From Xenoacremonium recifei (taxonomy: Eukaryota; Ascomycota; Sordariomycetes; Hypocreales; Nectriaceae): a stretch of DNA of 64,000 bases. The stretch is taken from contig WOFQ01000040.1 of NCBI GenBank assembly GCA_012184525.1, positions 268,245 to 332,244 on the forward strand, in the 5' to 3' direction. A program made the translations under genes and the position numbers. A model generated the notes under the pieces. It had not been told where the DNA came from, made no database searches, and worked only from the letters and a program-made list of their open reading frames with translations. Shown here in pieces: positions 55,585-64,000 of this stretch. The stretch's first letter is position 1; every line of letters starts with the position of its first letter.

Positions 55585-58500
55585 TCACGCTCCATTGGTC
55601 TCCAAATCCACTCCCTCTGCCTCCTCTTCTGCCTCCTCAGCAGCATCATCCTCGCCGATAGGGTTATCCGGGATGATGCCGTTCTGGCGCTCCCAGACCT
55701 CACGGCGGATACGGTCGTCCTTGGCCTTGCGAGCGCGCTCGACCTCCTCGAAGCCGCCCGACTTCTTGAGCTTGCCCTCCTCGACGAAGTTCTCGATCTC
55801 GCGCTGTAGGGCATTACCACGACGCGAGGCCAGATCGCGCTGGCGCAACTTCTCGGCTCGCTCGATGGCCTCGAGACGGTCCTCGTGGTTGGGCTGCAGG
55901 GCGCGCACCTCGCCGAGCACGCCCTCCTTGGCGGCGTTCTGGTCAACGCTGTTGCCGAGGTTCTCGAGACCCTTGGAGAACTGGCGGGCGGAGCCAGCGC
56001 TGGCGCCGGTGCCGTTGTCCTTCATCTGCTCCTTGGTGGCCTGTTCGACCAGCGTGAAGGTCTCTGAAGCCTTCTCGAGGTCGTCGCGCAGGTCGACGAG
56101 GAGGTCCTCCATAAGGCGCAGCTCGTCGCGGCCTTGACAGACATCCTCGAGCTCCTTCTCCCAGATCTTCGTCCAGATGGGCTTCTCTGAGCCGAGGTAC
56201 TCCTCCATCTTCTTGACCTCCTTGGTCAAGTTGCCGATGTCCTTGGCCACTGTCTCGAGCTGTCGGGGACGCGGTCGCACACCGCGATGAACGACGTCCT
56301 TTCGGAGATCCTCGATCAGGTCTTGCAAATCATCCACCCGGCCGACCAGCCGATCAGAGTCGGTATTCAGCTTCTTGCGGCCGTGCGTCACATAAGCATA
56401 ACCAGCGTCTCCCTCAATGTCGGGAATCGATGCTTTCGTAGCTGCCGTCTTAACATTCGCCGCCTTAGCACGAATCGCCGACATTGAGGCCTGAACATCA
56501 TCCTGGAATTTGGAGTATGTCTGGCGCATGACAGCAAGATCGCGACGGAGATTTTGTAACTCGCCAACGTGGCCAGCTTTGAGCTTCCTGCCAGGGCTGA
56601 TGACTGACTTAGGTCCGTCTGTTGAGGGTGTCGGTGGTGGAGGCGTTGCCATGGCCATCCGAGTCATTTCGCTCGCAGCCTCTTGTTGTCGGTCTGAGAC
56701 ACGCTGGAGCGCTGCCCCTTGATCGTCCACGTTCTGCTTGATCTCGCGGACCACCTTTGTCAAGGAAGCCAGCCCGTCATCGATATGCTTCTTGACTTCG
56801 TCCAGAGCCTCGACATTGAGAACCAAAACAGTCCGGTCCTTGACGTCAGACAAATCTTCCAACTCATGCCGCACACCAGATACAGGATCTTGGATATAGA
56901 TTTCCGGCAGATCTGCACCATTTTGCTGTGTGTTCCAGGAGAACTTCTCGATGAACGCCAGCTGCAGCCGTCCGATGGATAGCTCATCTCGGCCCTCTGG
57001 TAGGACAATCTTCTTTACTTTGGACTTATACTGGAGGAACAAAGTGAGATCCTTTGTCGGCGTCGGCGGCGGTGATTCTTGGAAGTACGAGACTTCTGCC
57101 GGACGTTGCTGCGGTACAGGAGTTGAAACTTGCTCCGTCTTTGGTTGCTCAGGCTTCTTGGGTGTCTCCTCTGGGGTCTCTTCGCTCACGAACATGGGGT
57201 CCACGGGAGGGCCGTTCAGAGTCGCACTGGGTGCATACTTGTCGTCCGGTGTTTGAACCATAGGGCTGTCTGCAGTGGCCGGGAGCTCTGTAGGGGCAGA
57301 TTCCTCTGACACCAAGCTCGGGACTCTTACTGGCGAAGCTTCCACTGGGCCATTCTTGGTCGACATATTCGAGGCGTTCCGATTGTGTCGAGCCGACTCC
57401 CGAGTCTGGACTGCCCGCAACGATTCCCTGGCCTCCTTCCTTCCCCTGTTCGGGATGGGACTGTTCTGCGGAGGCAGAATCGGCACTCCATTTGCTCCTC
57501 CAAGATGCTTCGATATTTGGTACTGGGAATATCGTCGCGATGCTCGACGTTCCAGATCACCACCTTTTTGCAGAGCTGCTAGCGCGCTGGACTTGGTATC
57601 TGGAGGCGGCGGCGGCGGTGGAGGAAAGGAGTCGATGTTGAGGTCGGTCGATGGAGCCGAGGGCATTGTCGAGTCGCTTTCGGGGTATGGAGGAACCACA
57701 GGCATGCTCTGCATGGTGTTGCTCGATAGGGATGATTGCTCCGAGGCCATAGATCCTCTAGATTGGTCTCGCTGAGCATTGAACCGTCGAGTCGGAGACT
57801 GGGTTAGATTCGCAGTAGGAAGCGAGTCGGCTCTTTGAGGTTCGTTCGGGAAGCCGTTCTCGATGCCCTCCTCCAGCATGTTCGTCAAGCCACTGTGACC
57901 GCTAGCGATGGTGCTGACACTGGTCGTCCGCTCCGGCGCAGAAGATCCGCCATCGCGATCCCGGCCCTGCTTCTGCCGTAGCTTCTGCTGCTTCCGTTTG
58001 AGGCCGTGTAGCAGGTTGATGATGATGTCTCGTATCCGAGGTAGGTATTTCTCCAAGCTTTCGGAGCTCGCCTCTTGGCTCAGGGTGGCCTCGAGGATGT
58101 GGCGCAATAGGTCAGGCACGTTGCCCAAGTCGGACGTATCGACGTTGATGGCGGTAAATGCTCGACAGGCCATGTTGAACTCGTATCCTAGTCGTACATA
58201 GACATCTGAGACTTGTGAATCGGTAGCCTGGCCTCTCGACCATTGTGTCAGAGTCTCCAGAAGCTGCTTGGTAGCGACGAGGAGGTGGGTAACGCTCTTT
58301 TCGATCTGGGATAGAGGCATGTTGGAACCGCTGCCGGAGCCCTAAGCATAGAATATTAGCACATGATCGGACCGTCCTTTGGAGTCGAGGGTTTGAAGAG
58401 GTAACATGGCAGCGGCGCAAAGCTAACCAGACCCAGGTGAAGCTGACAGGGGACACAGCAAAGCGCTACTCACCTCACGGTTCACCCGTCGCGATCCAGT

Positions 58501-58656
58501 CGACTGAACAGACCTTGTCGAGGCGGTCGATGAACGAGGCTGCATGCCGACTGCTGGTGAGATGGACCGGATAGGCACATTCGGTGGCGGGCCGGGTTCG
58601 GCTCCAGGAGACCTCCGGTGGGCGAAGGAACGTTGTGAACTGCTGGATGGTTGCAT
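55585..58656 (-). CDS. BUD6: Actin-interacting polarity protein Bud6/Aip3
   Basis: Exons 58656-58474 and 58341-55585 give 979 residues, with a 132-nt intron between codons. After a Ser/Arg-rich N-terminus comes IEKSVTHLLVATKQLLETLT and WSRGQATDSQVSDVYVRLGY, the conserved N-terminal block of Bud6. A long disordered, Pro/Ser-rich middle with PPPPPPP follows. From about residue 480 the AIP3 domain begins (LTLFLQYKSKVKKIVLPEG, LSIGRLQLAFIEKFSW). It continues in long coiled coils (EELLRDVVHR-like, DDLQDLIEDLRKDV, RDELRLMEDLLVDLRDDLE) and ends with an acidic tail. Bud6 binds actin and assists formins such as Bni1 in nucleating actin cables at growth sites. The gene is GC-rich, unlike the neighbouring cassette. 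Confidence 0.93.
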
Positions 58657-60520
58657 ATTGTGCGACGGCCTCCTTTTTCTCCCAGGCGACGACGTCTCCT
58701 CCTCCTACTTGCTGTTGTATGCGATGTCGGGGGCCGTTCGGCGACGATGCTGGAGATGCGCGGCTGACTAGACAACGGGAGGTGCCAGAGTCTCGGGATT
58801 ACGATTAGTTCGGGATCGACGAGCGAGGAGAGGTGGTGAGAGGCGGCGGAAGCAGACAGGGGGCAGCCAAAGCAGCGCAGAGAGAGCGATCCGGTAACGA
58901 GCGACAGAGGGAAGTTCGGCGGCGGGCGAGAGGCAACGAGGACGATCGATAAGATAACAGACGGAAGAGAGGCGCGGCGGCGTCCAAGAAAGGCCCTGTT
59001 GGTGATGTTTAGGATGGCTGCTGAGCTTTGGTGCATCGACAGTTGGATAAGGTAAAGATGGCAGGATAAGTCATCATAACTGTGCCAGACTATGCCGCAT
59101 ATGCGCAGTTATGCATGCAGTGGACCTCGTGCCGAACCCCTGCATCCGCACGTGCCACCGCCGCGTTGTCTTGTCTTAGCTTAGCTGAAGCTGGAAGCTG
59201 GGGAATTGACCGTGAATGTCTAGGGTAGCGATGCTGCACTTGGGCGCGTGTTTCTCACACTGATCCCATGCAGTAGAAGTGCGGCGGAATCGTGTGTTCT
59301 CCGCGTCTCAGTAACGCGTTTTGCTTGGGTGCTAAGCTTTAGAAAGATACCTCGCATTCGAACTCTAAATCATGAAGACCTAAACTACGGGTATTAAGCT
59401 TGAATTCACATGTGATCTTAGGCCCGGAGTTTATAAGTGCCTTAGACAAGAACTGCACTGGTGTAATCCTGTCTGGTTGGGTTGCTTGCGAGAATTGCGT
59501 AAGCGCAGCCATGGCCTTTCAATGTGTTCGTTCGTTGTCAGTGACACTGCACTATTATTGAACCAGATGGACTCTCTGTATCATATTAAAAAGTTGTTGG
59601 CTTTGGAGCTGCCCTCCGTGATGACTGGCACTCCGTACAGAACTAGCGATGGCGGGGTCTCGCATCATTCTTCCAAAGACATGCAACAGCCCTGCAGGGC
59701 TGAAAGGAATGGGAACTAAACGGACTTAAGATCTCGATAACCGTCATGACTGCTTTTCCTGCAGGGAAATCGGCAGCGCGGGAATCGATTTGCTGGCCGA
59801 TCGGAAAAGACGTGACGCTGTTTGAAACGGAACGGATTTTAAACCAGAGCCTAAAAGTCCGCGCCAGAATGCTGCCCTGGACTTGTTGACGGACAACAAA
59901 ATTTGGGTAGGAAGGGAATCCTCACTCATTCTGCGTGGGGGACAATTTGGAAATCAATTCACACAGATTGTAAGATTCAGGAGATTGATCTGATTTCTCT
60001 CTTGTGAGAATACCGATGTTGCTGTTCTCACGTCATTCAGTTGGACATCCCCATGCATCCAGGGCCTAACTTTAGAGCACGCAGTAAGCACGGCTGAAAA
60101 CAAAGCCACTCAACCCTTGCAACGTTCCAGAAGCGAGTGCGAGGCCGTTGGACATGCCTCTGGCTTCCAGCGCGGCACGGTGGCTGAACTTAGTGGGCGC
60201 CGCCGCCGACCGGAGACTGGCTGGAACTCCGGCCCAGAACCTCATCCTTCAACAATTGGCTGGTGACGACAAAGCCAGCGTCGTCTGATTCGGGTCCGTT
60301 GGGATTTTTAAATATTTCCGCAGCGTCTTTTGTTGTAGAGCGGATTGCCTTACGACGATCGATGGAATATAAGATGCTCGGGCATTGCCCCTTCTGGCCC
60401 AGCATCACCATCGCCATCACCAACACCGCCACAGCTATCAGCTATATAGCGACTGCCAAGCATTTTGATTGAGTTCACATTCCTCTTCATATCCAACAAA
60501 GCCTTACATACACATTCATC
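58657..60520. promoter_or_regulatory. Divergent region, Bud6 / FAD monooxygenase
   Basis: This 1.9-kb region contains the upstream sequences of both genes. A long minus-strand open frame (58482-59036) runs through the Bud6 leader and into its first exon in another frame and is not believed. Near the monooxygenase a TATATA box lies at 60443. A frame at 59477-59719 plus has no domain. Confidence 0.45.
60443..60448 (+). promoter_or_regulatory. TATA box of the FAD monooxygenase gene
   Basis: TATATA inside GCTATATAGC, 73 bp before the ATG at 60521, followed by a CT/CA-rich leader without an ATG. Confidence 0.5.
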
Positions 60521-61824
60521 ATGACCAAGCCCCGCAAGATCGCCATCATCGGCGCTGGCCCAGCTGGTAAGTCTCATCCTCCCATTGCCTCGAACCAACC
60601 TCACTTACACGCAATTTAGGCTGCATGCTGGCTCGTCTCCTACACCTCGGCGGTGCGGATGTCACTGTATTTGAAGGCGAATCATCCATCAACTTCCGCT
60701 CCCAAGGCGGCACCCTTGACCTGCATACGGCCACCGGCCTGGCCGCCTTAAAAAAGGCACAGCTCTGGGACGAATTCATCAAGCACGCGCGCTACGACGG
60801 CCAGTACATGGCGATAGTTGACAAGGACCTGACGTACCACATGGTGAAAAACGCGGACAGCCGGTATAAGCATGTCGAAGAGCGACCTGAGATTGATCGA
60901 TCGATGTTGCGCCAGATACTCGCTGAGGCACTACCAGAGGGCACTGTCCGCTGGGGCCACCGGCTCAAGACCATCGAGGATGGCAATAAACTTGTCTTTG
61001 AGCATACGACCGAGGAAGGCTTCGATCTCATTGTTGGAGCTGACGGGGCCTGGAGCAAGGTCCGTAAGGCCATCGCCCCAGAGCTGAAGCCTATCTACGC
61101 GGGCATCGGCATGCATCAATTCGAGATCCCCGACGCCGCCAACACAGCGCCCGAGGTTTGCAAGCTTGTCAACCGCGGCAGCCTCTTTGCTAGCGGAGAG
61201 GGTCATCGTCTTTCTGTGCAGCAAATGGGCGACGGAAGCCTCAGCATCGCCGCCAGCTTCACGGACCCAGACCCCGAATGGATGGCGCCCGAGAAGTGCC
61301 GTTACGACGCCAATAATGTCGAAGAGGCAGTCCCAGCGCTGCTTAAGACTAAGTACGCAGACTGGTGCCCTGAGCTCCGATCCGCACTCGAGCATGCGAA
61401 GGGCTTGTGCTTGACGCGCTCTCTGTTCATGCTACCTGTCGGCTCAACATGGACGCACACTCCTGGCGTCACACTAATCGGCGATGCCGCGCATTTGATG
61501 ACACCTTATGCTGGCGAGGGCGTGAACCAGGCGCTGGAAGATGCGATGCTGCTGGCCAAGACGATTCTCGAGGGTAGCGACGATGAAGCTGTTTTTGACC
61601 AGAGCATCCACGACTTCGAGACCACGATGTATACTCGCGTGCACAAGGTCCAGCAGTTGACGTACGAACTCATGCAAGATTGGATGTTCACGCCTGGCGC
61701 ACCTAAGAGCATCATGCCCAAGGCTATGAGCCGTCATGTGAACCATCGGTTGCCAACGGTGCTGCACCCACTGGGGACCGCAGCGGTGTACGCATACTTC
61801 TATTGGCGTGGGCTTTGGAACTGA
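60521..61824 (+). CDS. FAD-dependent monooxygenase, TetX-like aromatic hydroxylase family
   Basis: Exons 60521-60566 and 60620-61824 give 416 residues. The dinucleotide-binding motif GAGPAG is at residues 11-16, split by the intron after the second glycine-rich step, and is followed by MLARLLHLGGADVTVFE with the terminal acid. The DG motif is at about 157-158 (GADGAWSKVR). The second FAD motif GDAAHLMTPYAGEGVN starts at about 303. The chain FRSQGGTLDLHTATGLAAL is typical of the TetX-like branch of class A flavoprotein monooxygenases. Such enzymes hydroxylate aromatic or polyketide-like small molecules using NAD(P)H and oxygen. The substrate is unknown, and no partner enzyme lies beside it. 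The C-terminus ends in a hydrophobic AAVYAYFYWRGLWN that could be a weak membrane anchor. Confidence 0.92.
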
Positions 61825-62360
61825 TTTGAGTTTTGATAAGGAGCCATTGAAACGAACGAAGGCAGACCAAGGATTTGTTTCTGTCATGACCGTCGCTTGT
61901 ATACCAGGTTGAAGCTGTGGTGGACTCAAATTGACTGGAACTCGGGCGAAGGAGAGACACTGGGACTGGGAAACACTTGGCGTCGGAGTATCGCGTTACT
62001 GTAGTATAGATACATGTAATTGACCTCACTGCTCAAGTCCAAAGTCATGATGAACCAGTTGACTTCATTCATTAACGGATTGCGCCTTTCTCTAGCTGAA
62101 CGTTATTCACGTTGGGTTTGGCCTACGATCGGGATGTACACTCAACGACGCTTCAAGCTGATACACCTCTTCGAAGAATTCACACATGAGAACAGTCAAG
62201 TCATCTATCCCTTCTGTAGTATTATACATTAAAGCTGGAGGTCAATTCTTCCTCCTTGCCATCCTCCGCTCCTAATCACGACCTTGATCCACCCCTCCCC
62301 TCCCCTATATCTTTCACCATAGTGCTGAGAGTACCCGTATTATTCCGGAAGTCCTTTGAT
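61825..62360. other. Convergent 3' region
   Basis: 536 bp between the stops of the monooxygenase and the unknown minus-strand gene. Probable 3' UTRs only. Confidence 0.45.
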
Positions 62361-62957
62361 TTATCGTCGGTTATTGTCAGCGTGTCGACGAAATGTTCTG
62401 CCTCCCCTTTGTCGAGGACGTTGGCGTTCTCGCCCGTTACTCAGAGAGTTGCTGGTATTCGGACACCACCAGTCGTCGTCAAGCGGGAAGACGTAACGAA
62501 CGGGGAACTCATTCGGCCTTCTGAGATTGTAAACACCGGCCTGGGCCATGTTGATGGCGAAGCATATGCGGTCGAGGGGCAGGTCGACGCCCAAACTGGC
62601 GCCAACCTGCACCCGGAGTTGATTCAAGGCAGGCTCGCCAGGACCGTAAATGCTGGCGACGATGAACCAAGTCCCGAAAAGGACCTCGGCCGTATCTCCT
62701 GCGCGGTTGTATAATATATGATCAACCGGAAACCGCGCTGCCTTCACGACTTTCCAGGGTTGCTGTCTCAGGACCTGCTGAATTTCGCGTAGAAACGTGT
62801 CGGGCAGAAAGGGATGAATCTCCGCGTATGTGTTGCGCATTCGCTGGAAAAGAATCGTCTCGTATCTCGTGGCGGTTGTTCCCTCAAGTTCAGCCATCGA
62901 GAAAAGTAGGAGGGTAGGATCTGTTCTGGCGAACGGATGCGGAGCGAAGAAAGACAT
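62361..62957 (-). CDS. Unknown protein, 198 residues
   Basis: A single exon with the first ATG at 62957. The middle looks like a folded domain with alternating strands and helices (RYETILFQRMRNTYAEIHPF, DTFLREIQQVLRQQPW, VLFGTWFIVASIYGP, LDRICFAINMAQAGVYNL). The C-terminal 35 residues are strongly basic and Gly/Asn-rich (RERQRPRQRGGRTFRR). I do not recognise the family. The absence of stops over 198 codons and a sensible hydrophobic pattern favour a real gene. An internal ATG at about residue 21 (MAELEGTTATRYE) is an equally good start and may be the true one. Confidence 0.55.
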   Translation of the reverse strand: MSFFAPHPFARTDPTLLLFSMAELEGTTATRYETILFQRMRNTYAEIHPFLPDTFLREIQQVLRQQPWKVVKAARFPVDHILYNRAGDTAEVLFGTWFIVASIYGPGEPALNQLRVQVGASLGVDLPLDRICFAINMAQAGVYNLRRPNEFPVRYVFPLDDDWWCPNTSNSLSNGRERQRPRQRGGRTFRRHADNNRR

Positions 62958-64000
62958 CGTTGGACGGGAGGCACTGCTTTGATGGAGAGGATGAAGGAGT
63001 TAGATTCTGAAACCAGAACCGAGTTTTCGTGCCTTTTTTATGCTCTACCGTGGGCGGTGAATGACCATGGGCGCTCCTTCCTCAGCTGGACTCAGGCCGT
63101 TTTCACATTTATTTCATTCTGGTGTCACTGGACAGAGAACTACTGTGAATCACGCTGCCCAAGTCTGCTGACCCATCCTTTTACTATTGTTCCAAACGGC
63201 GAGGTATTGGACAGGGAATTGAAGTGAGTCAGAGGAGAAACGAAAGGAGCCACATGAGAGAGTTTTACGACGAGGCAGGACAGCTGAAGTTGCTGAGGAT
63301 CACATCTTGTCTTGCTGATGAGAGGTTCCTCCTTAAGCTCAGCTTGCAAACAGATATTTTAATACAATCAAGAGGATATTGAATCAATCACTGATGAATA
63401 CTTGTATTGGCTATGGGTGAATTTTCTGATGCCTCATCTCGCACATCGAATTCTCGTTCGAAGATACACCACAAACACCACCCATAACTTCAACCGTAAC
63501 GACTTTTTTTCAGCCCTTATTCATCCTCACGAGTATACCCTTGAAGACTCTCCCCTGAGCCCTCCTCTCCCTTTCCAGAAGTCGATCTAAACAAGTGTAA
63601 GCGGAGTTTCCTCTAACTCTTCAAGAGGAAGTTGAAGCGTCTTGGCTAGATCTGGGCGCGTTAGCGCTGTACTTTATTTGGAGGGCCTTTGACCCGTTGG
63701 CAGAAGTACCCACATAATCCTCCGCGTTTGCGTTGGACCCATGTGACCACGAAGACTGTCAGACGGAAGAAGGATAATCCGCCCCGGAAGACAGAAATCC
63801 AAGGGGCTGGGGCCGTAGCAGCGTTTCTCGCGAAATAAGCAACAACATGCTGAATTGAACGAGTCAATCCAATCGCACAGTTCACGCCTTTGACGCCGTC
63901 CCTGAAGTGCATATTTCATCGGACTAACTGTTGACCCGCCCTTAAGTCCGACAATTAAGAGTCTCATCGACCTACCGATAGAATAACGATTCCAACCCCT
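62958..64000. other. Right end of window, no gene seen
   Basis: Upstream region of the gene at 62957 and unassigned DNA. A few frames shorter than 100 codons lack domains. Confidence 0.45.

Noticed and set aside
1..64000. tRNA, rRNA, CRISPR or transposon sequences
   Set aside because: No cloverleaf B-box-like GGTTCGAATCC contexts, no ribosomal blocks, no spaced direct repeats, and no transposase or reverse-transcriptase motifs or long terminal repeats were seen by eye.

Overview
The window looks like nuclear DNA of a filamentous ascomycete (Pezizomycotina). It is gene-sparse and carries no rRNA or tRNA that I could see. Genes are split by short introns, mostly 50-130 nt, with GTNNGT-type donors, CTRAY branch points and YAG acceptors. 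The families are typical of the group: a LaeA-like methyltransferase, a Zn(II)2Cys6 regulator, a DUF3984-type protein, Bud6/Aip3, Ypd1, and cyclin C under its fungal name Ssn8. I cannot place the genus. All gene models were built by hand from splice signals and family alignment, and every exon chain given keeps frame to its stop.

Layout. 0.1-3.2 kb: a small mitochondrial-type protein and a conserved unknown protein, both minus. 3.2-8.5 kb: no supportable gene. 8.5-12.7 kb: divergent cyclin C (minus) and an EF-hand mitochondrial ATP-Mg/Pi-type carrier (plus). 13.6-15.0 kb: LaeA-like methyltransferase with nine exons. 16.1-18.3 kb: membrane-anchored protein with SGD repeats. 19.0-20.6 kb: BTB-domain protein. 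22.2-24.3 kb: PP-loop tRNA-Ile lysidine synthetase-like protein. 26.8-27.6 kb: small protein with paired CCHH modules. 30.8-34.0 kb: coiled-coil protein and a 2H phosphoesterase. 35.4-36.1 kb: phosphorelay protein Ypd1, followed by 6.7 kb without a gene. 42.7-48.7 kb: divergent DUF3984-type gene and Elongator subunit 1. 49.1-55.2 kb: a three-gene cassette of Fe(II)/2-oxoglutarate dioxygenase, sugar-porter-type MFS transporter and Zn2Cys6 factor, all plus strand. 55.6-58.7 kb: Bud6. 60.5-61.8 kb: TetX-like FAD monooxygenase. 62.4-63.0 kb: unknown protein.

Most genes are housekeeping or signalling: transcription (Ssn8), tRNA modification (Elp1, TilS-like), osmo/oxidative phosphorelay (Ypd1), actin polarity (Bud6) and mitochondrial nucleotide balance (carrier). 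The 49-55 kb cassette stands out. It is visibly AT-richer than the flanking Elp1 and Bud6 genes, its genes are co-oriented, and it joins an enzyme, a transporter and a regulator. The regulator carries two intact Zn2Cys6 clusters in tandem. This is my best candidate for an undescribed functional unit. Also notable are a recurrent intergenic TACGGAGTA element, far more frequent than chance, and a conserved gene whose only frame-preserving 3' splice site reads GG instead of AG.
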